Shown here in pieces: positions 42,526-51,659 of a DNA stretch of 64,000 bases. The stretch spans positions 2,294,001 through 2,358,000 of the forward strand of contig NZ_JAGSYA010000004.1 in the NCBI RefSeq assembly GCF_025685395.1, given 5' to 3'. Under the pieces are notes generated by a model. The model ran no database searches. It was not told the origin of the DNA and was given only the letters and a program-made list of their open reading frames with translations. Every line of letters begins with the position of its first letter. The first letter of the stretch is position 1. The stretch is from Terriglobus tenax. Its GTDB lineage: Bacteria; Acidobacteriota; Terriglobia; Terriglobales; Acidobacteriaceae. A program made the translations under genes and the position numbers.

Positions 42526-43416
42526 TTATACCTGGCTGTAATCCATGGCGTCGAGGTCGGCGATCAGGCCCGGGCCGGTGGGCGTCCAGTTCAGCTTCTG
42601 GCGGGTGATGGCGCTGGACGACGGCATGTCGTGTCCAATGAAGTGGCCAAGCCAGCCGAAGTGCGCGGGCGCTTCTTCGGGAGTGATGCTCTTCACCGGC
42701 ACCTTCAGGCCGCGGCCAATGGCTTCCGCGATTTCCTTCATGGAGACGCCTTCTTCGTCGACGGCGTGATAGATCGCGCCGGGCTCGGCCTTTTCAAACG
42801 CCAGACGATACAGCGTGGCCACACTGGTGATGTGTGCCGCGGGCCAGCGGTTGCCGCCGTCGCCTACGTAGACGGAGACACCCTTTTGCTTTGCGGTGGC
42901 CGTGACATAGGGCACAAGGCCCTGCCTGCGCGGGTCATGCACCTGGGGCAGGCGGACGACGGAGGTATTCACGCCGCGTCCGGTCAGGTCGCGAACAGCG
43001 GCTTCTGAGGCTCCGCGCGGGTTCCAGGTGGCGACGGGGCTGTCCTCGGTTGACGGCTTGCCGTCGACGTTGGCGGCGATGGCCGTGCCGGAGGTGATGA
43101 CGAAGGGGCGGTTGGAGCCGAGAAGCACCTCGCCCATGGCAAGGATGGCTGCGCGGTCGTCGTCGCAGTTCTGCTGGAAGCGCGAGAAGTCGTGGTTGAA
43201 GGCCAGGTGGATGACGCCGTCAGAGTCTGCAGCGCCCTGCCGCAGGCTTTCCAGGTCTTCGATATTGCCGAACTTTACCTCTGCGCCTACGGCGCGGAGG
43301 GCTTCCGCTCCAGCCTGAGAGCGGGTGAGGCCAAGTACCTGGTGGCCCGCCGCGATGAGCTGCTGCACAAGCGGAGTGCCGATGAAGCCGGTGGCTCCAG
43401 TAACGAAGATACGCAT
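42526..43416 (-). CDS. NAD-dependent epimerase/dehydratase-type (atypical SDR) protein
   Basis: 296 residues. The N-terminal MRIFVTGATGFIGTPLVQQLIAAGHQV is the extended/atypical SDR nucleotide-binding site; FGNIEDLESL and DGVIHLAF follow the family. The usual YxxxK is not evident, as in atypical SDRs. It is divergent from an AraC regulator 97 bp away that probably controls it. Confidence 0.85.
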   Translation of the reverse strand: MRIFVTGATGFIGTPLVQQLIAAGHQVLGLTRSQAGAEALRAVGAEVKFGNIEDLESLRQGAADSDGVIHLAFNHDFSRFQQNCDDDRAAILAMGEVLLGSNRPFVITSGTAIAANVDGKPSTEDSPVATWNPRGASEAAVRDLTGRGVNTSVVRLPQVHDPRRQGLVPYVTATAKQKGVSVYVGDGGNRWPAAHITSVATLYRLAFEKAEPGAIYHAVDEEGVSMKEIAEAIGRGLKVPVKSITPEEAPAHFGWLGHFIGHDMPSSSAITRQKLNWTPTGPGLIADLDAMDYSQV

Positions 43417-43513
43417 GAGAGATGTCTCCTAAACCTTGGGTGTGAGCGGCCCTGAATGCCGTCTGTTGAATAGATGGAAGCGCTACGGCGTACGATCTAT
43501 TCTGAGAGTCCGT

Positions 43514-44479
43514 ATGATCGGTCCAATCGTCCAGAATCCGGAACAGACAGAGCAACCGCGTCCGTCCGTGGACCCGTTGTCGGAGGTGCTTTCTCTGCTG
43601 AAGCCGCAGAGCTACGCCGCCGGCGGGTTTGCGGTGAACGGCGAAACCGCGATCCATTTTCCGAAGCATCAGGGCATCAAGTGCTATGCCATGCTGGCCG
43701 GCGAGTGCTGGCTGGCGCTGGATGGTGGATACGAGCCCCTTCTGCTGCGCGCGGGTGACTGTTTTGTTCTGCCGCGCGGGCTTCCCTTCCGGCTGGCCAC
43801 GGACCTGAGCGTGGAGCCGGTGCATTACACCGTAGCCAAGGCTCGCTTTGCCATGAGCCACGAACCGCCGGACCTTGCCGCCGTGGGAGCACGCTACATT
43901 GTGGGCGGGCATTTTGCGCTGACCGGCGGACATGCCGAGACGCTGCTGCAGGTGTTGCCGCCCATCGTGCATCTGCGCAGCGAGGTGGACAAGACGGCCA
44001 TGCGGTGGTCCATGGAGCGTATGCGCGAAGAGTTGCGCAACCCGCAGCCGGGCGGAGCGCTGATCGCGCAGCAGGTGGCCTACATGATGCTGATCCAGGC
44101 GCTGCGCCAACATTTGAAGGATGCAGCCAGCACCGTTCCGGGCTGGCTTTCCGCGCTGGCCGACAAGCAGATGGGGCTTGCCATCACAAGCATGCACCAG
44201 GAGCCGGGCCGGCGGTGGACGCTGGAGTCACTGGCGGAGAGGGTGGGCGTGTCGCGGTCCGTCTTCGCCGAGCGCTTCCGGCAGATTGTCGGAGTGACCC
44301 CAATGGAGTACCTGACGCGGTGGCGTATGTTGCTGGCGGCTGACAGGTTGAAGAACTCCTCCGACGGCCTGTCTGCGATCTCGCGGGCGCTGGGGTATGA
44401 GTCGGAGAGCGCCTTCGGGAAAGCTTTCCGCAGGACGATGGGCTGCTCGCCCAGGGCGTACGTGCGTCCGGCAGAATGA
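43514..44479 (+). CDS. AraC-family transcriptional regulator with cupin domain
   Basis: 321 residues. An N-terminal cupin_6-type sensor (about 25-200; GGFAVNGETAIHFPKHQGIKCYAML, LLRAGDCFVLPRGLPF, IVGGHFALTGG) is followed by two helix-turn-helices (RWTLESLAERVGVSRSVFAERF and GLSAISRALGYESESAFGKAFRR). It probably regulates the divergent SDR gene; the effector is unknown. Confidence 0.9.
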   Translation: MIGPIVQNPEQTEQPRPSVDPLSEVLSLLKPQSYAAGGFAVNGETAIHFPKHQGIKCYAMLAGECWLALDGGYEPLLLRAGDCFVLPRGLPFRLATDLSVEPVHYTVAKARFAMSHEPPDLAAVGARYIVGGHFALTGGHAETLLQVLPPIVHLRSEVDKTAMRWSMERMREELRNPQPGGALIAQQVAYMMLIQALRQHLKDAASTVPGWLSALADKQMGLAITSMHQEPGRRWTLESLAERVGVSRSVFAERFRQIVGVTPMEYLTRWRMLLAADRLKNSSDGLSAISRALGYESESAFGKAFRRTMGCSPRAYVRPAE

Positions 44480-44647
44480 TGAAGGCGCGGGCCGGATCTC
44501 TGTATTGCGCCGTGAATGCGAATTCGATTACCTTGGTGCCACTGCAACATTTCAAGAAGATTCCCGCGACAGTCCGCTGTCCTGAATGTCGCAGGTCTTT
44601 ATGCCCCTCACATCACCAGCTTTTCCTTAACGAAAGTGAGATTCTCC

Positions 44648-46306
44648 ATGTCGTTGCACCGCTTCAAGCAGGTCGCCGCTCTGGCTACGGCACTGTTGCT
44701 CTTCCCGTCCGCACCCGCGCAGGAACTGGCAGGGGACAAGGTTGATCTGGATGCCCTGGCACAGATCAAGACGGAGGCCTTCCAGCACTCGCAAGTGATG
44801 GAAAACCTCTACTACATGTCCGAGGTCTACGGTCCGCGCGTCAACAACAGCCGCAATCACCGTGCCGCCGCCGAGTGGGCGATGACGCAGATGAAAGCGT
44901 GGGGGATGAAGAACGTCCACCTGGAGAAGTGGCCCTTCGGCTACGGATGGCAGATCAAGAAATATTACGGCGCCCTGGAATCTCCGGCGTACGCCGCTAT
45001 TCCCGGTTTCCCGCTGGCCTGGACACCCGGAACCAATGGCCCGGTCACCGCGGACGCCATGTGGGCGCCGATCCATTCCAAGGAAGATTTCGCCAAGTAC
45101 AAGGGGAAGCTGAAGGGCAAGATCGTTCTGATCTTTGATCCGGCGGTGCTTACGCTGCACATGACCGCAGACGCACAGAAGTCTCCTACCGATGAAGAGA
45201 TTCTGGAGCGCGCCAACTCGCCGCGTGGCGGACGCCCGGGTGGCCCCGGTGGTCCGGGCGCCGGTCCGGCGGATCGTGATCCCAGTGGCCGCGGCCGGCA
45301 TGGCGAAGGCACGTGGGAGTTCACGCCGACTTCGCAGGCCCTTTCCGGCAACACGGCCATTCGTAAGGAGCTGAATGCTTTCCTGAAGGAAGAGGCTCCG
45401 GCAGTTGTCCTCACCCCCGGCTACAACGGAGACGGCGGCACCATCTTCGGCAGCTACGGTGGCTCGCAGGATCCCAAGGACCCGGTCCCGCCTCCGATGG
45501 TTGCCATTGCGGCAGAGCAGTACAACCGCATTGTCCGCCTGCTGCAGCATGGCAATACACCCAAGCTGACCTTCGATGTGCAGGTTGAGTACCAGAAAGA
45601 AGATACCGACGCCTTCAACGTCATCGGTGAGATTCCCGGAACGACCAAGCCGGAGGAGGTCGTTATGGTCGGCGGCCACTTCGACAGCTGGCAGGGCGGC
45701 ACCGGCGCAACGGACAACGGCACCGGTTCCTCGGTTGCCATGGAGGCTGTACGCATCCTGGCGACGCTGAAGAAGCCGATGGCCCGCACTGTGCGCGTTG
45801 CCCTGTGGGGCGGTGAAGAGGAAGGCCTCTTTGGCTCCCTCGCATATGTGCAGCAGCACTACGCCCAGCGCGACACTATGAAGAAGACCCCGGAGTATGA
45901 CAAGTTCGATGTCTACTTCAACGACGACAACGGCTCGGGCCGCTTCCGCGGCGTCTCCGCCGGTGGCAGCAAGGAGATAGGCGCCATCTTCAAGTCGTGG
46001 ATTGAACCCATCAAGGACCAGCACATTGTTGCTGTTTCGGGAACCGAGTACCGTCCCATGACCTCACCCGGTGGTACGGACTCGACCAGCTTCACGTGGG
46101 TCGGACTGAACGGCATCGGCTTCATGCAGGATCCCCTGGAGTACGGCACGCGTACGCACCACTCCAACGCGGACACCTATGACCGCGTGCAGAAGGACGA
46201 CGTGATCCAGGGAGCTTTTGTGGAAGCATGGTTCGCCTACAACGCAGCTACTCGCGCAGAGATGCTGCCACGCATCCCAACCCCCGAACCTTTGAAGAAG
46301 CAGTAA
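44648..46306 (+). CDS. secreted M28-family metallopeptidase
   Basis: 552 residues with a signal peptide (FKQVAALATALLLFPSAPA). The zinc-binding region is VVMVGGHFDSWQGGTGATDNGTGSSV, then LWGGEEEGLFGS, YFNDDNGSGRFRG and a late GTRTHHSNADTYD. The PA-like insert (about 125-290) contains a Gly/Pro-rich loop. It is expected to be an aminopeptidase or carboxypeptidase for peptide scavenging in the periplasm. The ATG at 44648 is set by the signal peptide. Confidence 0.9.
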   Translation: MSLHRFKQVAALATALLLFPSAPAQELAGDKVDLDALAQIKTEAFQHSQVMENLYYMSEVYGPRVNNSRNHRAAAEWAMTQMKAWGMKNVHLEKWPFGYGWQIKKYYGALESPAYAAIPGFPLAWTPGTNGPVTADAMWAPIHSKEDFAKYKGKLKGKIVLIFDPAVLTLHMTADAQKSPTDEEILERANSPRGGRPGGPGGPGAGPADRDPSGRGRHGEGTWEFTPTSQALSGNTAIRKELNAFLKEEAPAVVLTPGYNGDGGTIFGSYGGSQDPKDPVPPPMVAIAAEQYNRIVRLLQHGNTPKLTFDVQVEYQKEDTDAFNVIGEIPGTTKPEEVVMVGGHFDSWQGGTGATDNGTGSSVAMEAVRILATLKKPMARTVRVALWGGEEEGLFGSLAYVQQHYAQRDTMKKTPEYDKFDVYFNDDNGSGRFRGVSAGGSKEIGAIFKSWIEPIKDQHIVAVSGTEYRPMTSPGGTDSTSFTWVGLNGIGFMQDPLEYGTRTHHSNADTYDRVQKDDVIQGAFVEAWFAYNAATRAEMLPRIPTPEPLKKQ

Positions 46307-46325
46307 CGAAAGCATCGGGAACGGC

Positions 46326-46360
46326 AAAGGGTGAGGCCAGCGGCCTCACCCTTTGTGCTT
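46326..46360. terminator. bidirectional terminator between M28 peptidase and alr
   Basis: AAAGGGTGAGGCC (46326-46338) pairs with GGCCTCACCCTTT (46342-46354), loop AGC, followed by GTGCTT. Convergent genes share it. Confidence 0.85.
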
Positions 46361-46378
46361 GCAGACAAGCGTGCAGAA

Positions 46379-47554
46379 CTACTCCACGACCATGCGAGGA
46401 ACGCGGTCGCTGATGCCGCAGAGGATCTCGTACGGAATCGTTCCGGCGAGCGCGGCCTGCTCTTCCACGGGGACGCCGTCGCCGATCAGCGTGACTTCGT
46501 CGCCGATGGCCGCGCCGGGGATGTTGGTGACGTCGAGGATGGTCAGGTCCATGGAGACGCGGCCCACGATTTTTGCGTGCTGGCCGTGTACGAGGACGTG
46601 ACCGCGGTTGGAGAGCTCACGGCGCAGGCCGTCGGCGTAGCCGACGGGAATCAGAGCAAGACGCATGGGCTGCGGAGCGGTGAAGGTAGCGTTGTAGCCC
46701 ACGGTCGCTCCCGTGGGTACGTCGCGCAGGCTGATCACACGGGTCTTCCAGGTCATGACAGGTTGCAGGGCGGGATGCACATGCGGCTCGGCATCGCCGG
46801 TCAGCGGTAGAGCGTAGCCGTACATGGCCAGGCCGGAGCGTGCCATGGGCTGCGCTCCGCAGGTGGCGGCGATGGATTTGATTTCGGTGAGGATCTGCGC
46901 GGCGTCCACGCCAGAGGTGTTGCCTGCGTGTACCCAGTCGAGGTGGAGTTTGCTGGCGGAGACTTGCGAGGCGAAGCGGTGCATCTGCTCGTGGTTGAGC
47001 GGGGAGTCTGCTTCTTCAGTGGAGCCGAGGTGGGTCATCACGCCTTCGATGCGCAGCGGCGAATCTTCGGCGAGCAGCGCAGCGAAGGCGGCAAGGTCGA
47101 GTACTCCCTGGCGGGCCATGCCGGTATCGACCTCAACATGGATGGCGAAACTTCCCGGCGCGAGGCTGCGCTTGCGGGCTGCCTCTTCCAGCAGGCGAAG
47201 CTGGTACTCCTCCCACACGACGGGGGTAAGGCCGTGTTCGACGGCGACGGCTGCTTCACCGTTCCAAACGCCGCACATGACCAGGATGCGCGGCATAAGG
47301 AAGTGCGGCAGCATGCCGAGCGAGGCTTTGACGCGAACGCCTTCCTCCACGCTGGTGACGCCGAGCCACGCGGCGCCTGCTCCGGCGAGGATAGGCGCGC
47401 AGAGCTCTGCGCCGTGGCCGTAGGCGTCTGCCTTGATGACGGCGAGCAGTTCCATGCCCGCGGCTGCGCGAGTGTGGCGAAAGTTGGTGGCCAGGCGCGA
47501 GGCCGAGATCTCGGCCCACACCGGCCGCACCTGGTTGGGTTCAATGGTTCGCAT
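46379..47554 (-). CDS. alr: alanine racemase
   Basis: 391 residues. The PLP lysine is in LLAVIKADAYGHG; FAIHVEVDTGMARQGV, GYNATFTAPQPMRLALIPVGYADGL and GRVSMDLTILDVT with the second catalytic region are family marks. It makes D-alanine for peptidoglycan. It is followed on the same strand (upstream) by a WYL regulator. Confidence 0.95.
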   Translation of the reverse strand: MRTIEPNQVRPVWAEISASRLATNFRHTRAAAGMELLAVIKADAYGHGAELCAPILAGAGAAWLGVTSVEEGVRVKASLGMLPHFLMPRILVMCGVWNGEAAVAVEHGLTPVVWEEYQLRLLEEAARKRSLAPGSFAIHVEVDTGMARQGVLDLAAFAALLAEDSPLRIEGVMTHLGSTEEADSPLNHEQMHRFASQVSASKLHLDWVHAGNTSGVDAAQILTEIKSIAATCGAQPMARSGLAMYGYALPLTGDAEPHVHPALQPVMTWKTRVISLRDVPTGATVGYNATFTAPQPMRLALIPVGYADGLRRELSNRGHVLVHGQHAKIVGRVSMDLTILDVTNIPGAAIGDEVTLIGDGVPVEEQAALAGTIPYEILCGISDRVPRMVVE

Positions 47555-47615
47555 GCTTCTGCTTCCATGCTAGATGGCTGGGCGGTGGAAGATGCGTGAG
47601 GAGGAACCTTGGCGG

Positions 47616-48311
47616 CTACTGTTTCTTCTTTGGAGGATCGACCTGGCGGAGGTAGTCTTCCAGACGCTGGCCTTTCTTCAGGGTGAAGTGTTCGTCGAGA
47701 AGGGCGAAGTTCTCCATGCGGTCCAGGCGGAAGAGGCGGAAGTCGTTGCGCAGCTCGCACCATGTGGCGGCGGTCCATGCGCCTCCCCAGAAATAGAGAG
47801 CGAGTGGGCGGGTGCGGCGGTTGTAGCTGCGCTCGCCGTCTTCACGGCAGTAGTCAAACTGGATGATGCGCTGCGTTACGCAGGCCTCATGAATGCGGTC
47901 GATGAGGGTGCGCACGTGCTTCTGCATGCGGAAGCCGGGAGCGTACATCATCACGGAGTCGATCTGCTGACGCATCTCCGGCGGAAGGACAGCTTCAATC
48001 TTGCGCAGGGCGTCGGCTGCGCCTGCAACGGCCTCGTCGCCTCCCCAGGCTTTGACCAGGCGGGCGCCGAGGACGAGTGCGGCGAGTTCGTTGGCGTTGA
48101 ACATCAGGGGAGGCAGATCGACATCGCGTCGCAGGGTGTAGCCGACGCCGGCTTCGCCCAGGATGGGCATGCCCGAAAGCTGAAGGTCCCGCACGTCGCG
48201 GTAGACGGTGCGTTCGCTTACCTCCAGCTTGCGGGCCAGGTCGCGCGCGGTCAGCAGGCGGCCGGCGCGCAGCACTTGAACAATGCGGAACAGGCGGTCG
48301 GCACGGCGCAT
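47616..48311 (-). CDS. WYL-domain (YafY-type) transcriptional regulator
   Basis: 231 residues. The N-terminal DeoR-like helix-turn-helix (ADRLFRIVQVLRAGRLLTARDLARKLEVSERTVYRDVRDLQLSG) is followed by a WYL domain (RRTRPLALYFWGGAWTAATWCELRNDFRLFRLDRM). Such regulators sense small or nucleic-acid ligands. TACCAT lies 7 nt before the ATG with no Shine-Dalgarno, so it may be leaderless. It may control the VOC gene just upstream. Confidence 0.9.
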   Translation of the reverse strand: MRRADRLFRIVQVLRAGRLLTARDLARKLEVSERTVYRDVRDLQLSGMPILGEAGVGYTLRRDVDLPPLMFNANELAALVLGARLVKAWGGDEAVAGAADALRKIEAVLPPEMRQQIDSVMMYAPGFRMQKHVRTLIDRIHEACVTQRIIQFDYCREDGERSYNRRTRPLALYFWGGAWTAATWCELRNDFRLFRLDRMENFALLDEHFTLKKGQRLEDYLRQVDPPKKKQ

Positions 48312-48347
48312 GGGTGCAATGGTATCCGTTCAGGTGGTGAGGAGTGG

Positions 48348-48728
48348 TTATTCCTTGGAGTGCAGACCGACCAGGTTGCCTTCGGTGTCGCGGATGCAGG
48401 CGTAGTGGCCGAAGCCGCCGGGAATGGCCGTCTTGGGGATAATGATGTTGCCTCCCTTGGCGGTAACGCGGACGAGGACGGGGTCGAGGTCGCCCTTGCA
48501 GGTGAGGTAGACGATGGTTCCCTGCCCGCTGGGCTTCTGAAAGTCGCGCTGCACGAGCGCTCCGCCGGTGCCGACACCGGGCTCGTAGGGAAACATCACC
48601 ATCGGGTTTTCATCGGGGAAGGACTTCATCTGCATCTCCAGGACCTGCTCGTAGAAGGTTTGTGCGCGCTGGATTTCGAGGGTGGGGATTTCAAACCAGG
48701 TGGATGCGTTGGTCACGGCTTCGCTCAT
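48348..48728 (-). CDS. VOC (glyoxalase/bleomycin-resistance) family protein
   Basis: 126 residues with the beta-alpha-beta-beta-beta repeats of VOC proteins: TWFEIPTLEIQRAQTFYEQVL, MVMFPYEPGVGTGGALV, then TIVYLTCKGDLDPVLVRVTAKGG and GHYACIRDTEGNLVGLHS. Metal ligands and substrate cannot be assigned. AAGGAGA lies 8 nt before the ATG. YafY-type regulators often neighbour such genes. Confidence 0.88.
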   Translation of the reverse strand: MSEAVTNASTWFEIPTLEIQRAQTFYEQVLEMQMKSFPDENPMVMFPYEPGVGTGGALVQRDFQKPSGQGTIVYLTCKGDLDPVLVRVTAKGGNIIIPKTAIPGGFGHYACIRDTEGNLVGLHSKE

Positions 48729-48773
48729 GTGGGGGTCTCCTTGGATGACTACAAGGAGGAGCTTACTGACGTG

Positions 48774-48797
48774 CTACTGACAGCGGGGTGTCAGTAG
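48774..48797. repeat. 9-bp perfect inverted repeat upstream of the VOC gene
   Basis: CTACTGACA and TGTCAGTAG are separated by GCGGGG. No T-run follows, so an operator for the VOC gene is more likely than a terminator. The AAGGAGA ribosome site lies on its downstream side. Confidence 0.4.
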
Positions 48798-48821
48798 AGA
48801 TTCTGATCTTCTAATTCGTGA

Positions 48822-49163
48822 CTAGGGCCACTGGCGTGCTCCATGGAGTACGCGAAGGATGCGAATGCGGTGGCCCTTGACGGTGTAAATAAGGACATAC
48901 TTCGTCCGGGTAACGACCAGTTCCCGGGTTCCAGGGACACGGCCAGGACGTCCGCTGGCAGGAAATTGGAGGAGCTGTTCGGCTTCGTGCTCAATGCGAT
49001 CATCCAGCGAAACCGCGGCCTTCGGGTTACGTTTGCCGAGCCATGTCAGCAGCGCGTCGCGGTCCTCAAGTGACGCTGCAGTCCAGGAAAGATGCAGATT
49101 AGCGGTTGAGAAGAGCGGCCTTTCTGCGGGCCAAACTCGCCTTGGCGCGGGAATGCGAGACAT
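48822..49163 (-). CDS. RelE/ParE-family toxin
   Basis: Core of about 92 residues: LSWTAASLEDRDALLTWL, AEQLLQFPASGRPGRVPGTRELVV and YVLIYTVKGHRIRILRVLHGARQW, the typical ParE/RelE pattern with the basic HGARQWP end. The start is uncertain. The only in-frame ATG (49163) overlaps the antitoxin by 65 bp; a CTG at 49097 directly after the antitoxin stop would give the usual ParE length. Probably targets gyrase or mRNA. Confidence 0.8.
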   Translation of the reverse strand: MSRIPAPRRVWPAERPLFSTANLHLSWTAASLEDRDALLTWLGKRNPKAAVSLDDRIEHEAEQLLQFPASGRPGRVPGTRELVVTRTKYVLIYTVKGHRIRILRVLHGARQWP

Positions 49164-49383
49164 CTGGCCGAGGATCGTTCAGGGCTTCATGTACCTTCGC
49201 GCGGAACCATGCATCGTAGGCTTCCGTGTCCGCAGGGATGGGTAAAGCGCCTTCATTCGCCGTACGAGTGAGGAGTATACGGACCGCGTCCGAGACAGTG
49301 ATTCCTTGTTTCTTCAACACGGCCGCGGCGCGTTTTTTGATGGCAGGGTCGATGCGTGTTTGGACGAGAGCTGTGGCGGCCAT
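49099..49383 (-). CDS. RelB/DinJ-family antitoxin
   Basis: 94 residues. The ribbon-helix-helix N-terminus is ALVQTRIDPAIKKRAAAVLKKQGITVSDAVRILLTRTA; the toxin-binding tail is EAYDAWFRAKVHEALND followed by a basic end. The ATG at 49383 is the normal RelB start. It precedes the toxin, and a 20-bp perfect palindrome just upstream is a likely autoregulatory operator. Confidence 0.88.
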   Translation of the reverse strand: MAATALVQTRIDPAIKKRAAAVLKKQGITVSDAVRILLTRTANEGALPIPADTEAYDAWFRAKVHEALNDPRPDVSHSRAKASLARRKAALLNR

Positions 49384-49391
49384 GGACTGAG

Positions 49392-49411
49392 TGTAATGCA
49401 ATTGCATTACA
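49392..49411. promoter_or_regulatory. 20-bp perfect palindromic operator of the toxin-antitoxin locus
   Basis: Half site TGTAATGCAA and its exact inverted complement abut at 49401/49402. The palindrome lies 8 bp before the antitoxin ATG, the usual place for a ribbon-helix-helix autorepressor site. Confidence 0.75.
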
Positions 49412-49460
49412 GGTATAAATATCTGTTGACTGTGTTTCTACACAATCAAACTCAAGTCCT

Positions 49461-49880
49461 GTGAAAAACAAAAATGGTTTGCTTCCCATTTTTGAATACC
49501 AGGCTCTTGTTGCTGCGTTTGACGTGCGCAATAATTACGCAACCATGCTGGAGTTCATCGACACAAGCCGCGACCGCTGGTACAAGTTATCCGCGACGGA
49601 AGCACTGGCTATATCTCCTGCGTTGATTGCAGGCTTGATGAGCGAAGCTGGAGCGCCGTTTATCGCTATTTTTGCGTTTCCGGGGTTCATCGCGCTGCAG
49701 TTTCTACGATTGCTGCTCGGGTTTTGCTATCTGCCCTTTTCTCTGCTGCACGTTACAGTTTTTGATAAGGCGCTTAGCAGGTTAGGCGGAGTGCATGGCG
49801 GAGACGGAGATATCCTCGCGGTGCCTTTGTCTGTGATTGTCACCATTCTGCTTATGCGGCAGGGGAGAAGCAGTAACTAG
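49461..49880 (+). CDS. hypothetical membrane protein
   Basis: 139 residues. A polar N-terminal 40 residues precede hydrophobic segments (ALAISPALIAGLMS, FIAIFAFPGFIALQFLRLLLGFCYLPFSLL, ILAVPLSVIVTILLM). No family recognised. GTG start without a clear ribosome-binding site. Base composition is AT-richer than the surroundings. It overlaps the dnaB stop by 4 bp in convergent orientation. Confidence 0.55.
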   Translation: MKNKNGLLPIFEYQALVAAFDVRNNYATMLEFIDTSRDRWYKLSATEALAISPALIAGLMSEAGAPFIAIFAFPGFIALQFLRLLLGFCYLPFSLLHVTVFDKALSRLGGVHGGDGDILAVPLSVIVTILLMRQGRSSN

Positions 49881-51262
49881 TATTCTGCCCCGCCACTATG
49901 CGCGGATTCCAGATTCTCAAAACGCGTGTAGTCGCTCAGGTAGGCCATGTGGACGCTGCCGGTGGGGCCGTTGCGTTGTTTGGCGATGATGATTTCGGCC
50001 TTGCCTTTGACGTCTTCGTTTTCGCGGTCGTAGTACTCTTCGCGGTGGATGAAGCAGACGACGTCGGCGTCCTGCTCGATGGAGCCTGATTCGCGGAGAT
50101 CGCTGAGCATGGGCTTCTTTTCGCCGCCGCGCTGTTCGCTGGCACGGGAGAGCTGCGACAGGGCGACGACGGGAACCTTCATTTCCTTGGCAAGAGCTTT
50201 GAGACCGCGCGAGATGGAGCTGACTTCCTGCGTGCGGTTCTCGAAGCCTTTTTTGCCGGGGCCGGTGGAGCCGCTCATCAACTGCAGGTAGTCGATCACA
50301 ATCAGGTCGAGACCGCCTTCCTGCTGCTTCAGGCGGCGGGCCTTGGCGCGCATCTCTGCCAGGGTGATGCCGGGGGTGTCGTCAATGAACATCTTGGACG
50401 ACATCAGGCGGTCAAGCGCGGCGACCAGCTTGGTCTTGTCTTCGCGGGGAAGGAAGCCGGTCTGGATCTTCTTCGAGTTCACCAGGGCTTCGCTGGCGAG
50501 CATACGGCGAAGCAGCGACTCCTTGCTCATTTCGAGCGAGAAGACGGCGACCACCTTGCCGTCGCGCACGGCGGAGTTCTGTGCAATGTTGATGGCCCAG
50601 GCCGTTTTACCCATCGAAGGGCGGGCGGCGATGATGGTGAGTTCGGAGTGCTGCAGGCCGCTGGTCATGCGGTCGAACTCGGCGTAGTGCGTGCGCAGGC
50701 CGGTGATCTCGCGGCCCTGCTCGTAGAGCGCGTCAATGGTGCCGAAGCTTTCGGCGACGATCTCGCCGATGTTGGAGAAGCTCTTCTGGATGGCGCCTTC
50801 GGCGATCTCCAGGACACGGCCTTCCACGCGTGAGAGAACATCGATGGCGAGCTCGGACTGATCGGCCGCGGCGAGGAGCCCGTCGTTGCAGACAGACATG
50901 AGCTGGCGCAGCAGGCTCTTGTCTTTGACGATGCGGACGTAGTCCTCAATGTTCGGGTTCCGCGGAATGCCTTCGGTCAGGAACGAGAGGTACGGGATGC
51001 CGCCGATGCCTTCCAGCTCTTTTTTGCGGGCAAGGTTGTCGGAGACGGTGACAATGTCGATGGCGTGGCCGGCCTCGATCATCTCCAGCATGGCAGCGTA
51101 GACGCGGCGGTGCGAGTCGAGCGAGAAGTCGTCGATGCGCAGACGCGCGGTGGCGTCCGTGATCGCAAGCCCATCGGTGAGCATGGCGCCGAGGATCGTG
51201 TTTTCCGCGTGCAGTGCCGCCGGTGCGCCCTGCTGCTCGATAATCTGGAGGTAGGAAGCCAT
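49877..51262 (-). CDS. dnaB: replicative DNA helicase DnaB
   Basis: 461 residues. The N-terminal domain begins HAENTILGAMLTDGLAI; the RecA-like domain has Walker A IIAARPSMGKTAWAINIA, KVVAVFSLEMSKESL, LDLIVIDYLQLMSG, and VALSQLSRASEQR. It unwinds DNA at the replication fork. The ATG at 51262 gives the standard N-terminus; the in-frame extension upstream is not homologous in character. Confidence 0.95.
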   Translation of the reverse strand: MASYLQIIEQQGAPAALHAENTILGAMLTDGLAITDATARLRIDDFSLDSHRRVYAAMLEMIEAGHAIDIVTVSDNLARKKELEGIGGIPYLSFLTEGIPRNPNIEDYVRIVKDKSLLRQLMSVCNDGLLAAADQSELAIDVLSRVEGRVLEIAEGAIQKSFSNIGEIVAESFGTIDALYEQGREITGLRTHYAEFDRMTSGLQHSELTIIAARPSMGKTAWAINIAQNSAVRDGKVVAVFSLEMSKESLLRRMLASEALVNSKKIQTGFLPREDKTKLVAALDRLMSSKMFIDDTPGITLAEMRAKARRLKQQEGGLDLIVIDYLQLMSGSTGPGKKGFENRTQEVSSISRGLKALAKEMKVPVVALSQLSRASEQRGGEKKPMLSDLRESGSIEQDADVVCFIHREEYYDRENEDVKGKAEIIIAKQRNGPTGSVHMAYLSDYTRFENLESAHSGGAEY

Positions 51263-51362
51263 CAGTGGGTCTGGCTTAAGGATATGCCTGTTACGACCGT
51301 GCCGGGTGAGAAAGTCGGGCTGCGGAAAATTGCGGGAACCTGTGGAATTACGGAGAACGAAT

Positions 51363-51659
51363 ATGTCAGAAAAACATGCCCTGGCGGTGCCGCCCGCGGC
51401 CAAACGTGATGCGAAGTCCTTTGAAATCCTGCGGGTATGGATTGCCGAGCAGGACCAGCACGTAAGCCTGGGGGCGGAGGTGTGGGAGGACCCGGCGGCG
51501 TGGGGTATCTTTCTGGCCGACCTGGCGCGCCACATTGCCAATGCGCAGAAGCAGGCGGGCAAGTCGAAGAATACCGAGGCATTTCTGGCGCGGCTGCGGG
51601 AAGGCTTTGAGGAAGAGATGGACGAGCCGACCGACGAGGTCAGCGGGCAGATTCATTAG
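51363..51659 (+). CDS. DUF5076 protein
   Basis: 98 residues. [42 protein letters not shown] matches the DUF5076 pattern. The function is unknown. GGAGAACG lies upstream of the ATG at 51363. It overlaps the mnmG stop by 4 bp, convergent. Confidence 0.8.
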   Translation: MSEKHALAVPPAAKRDAKSFEILRVWIAEQDQHVSLGAEVWEDPAAWGIFLADLARHIANAQKQAGKSKNTEAFLARLREGFEEEMDEPTDEVSGQIH

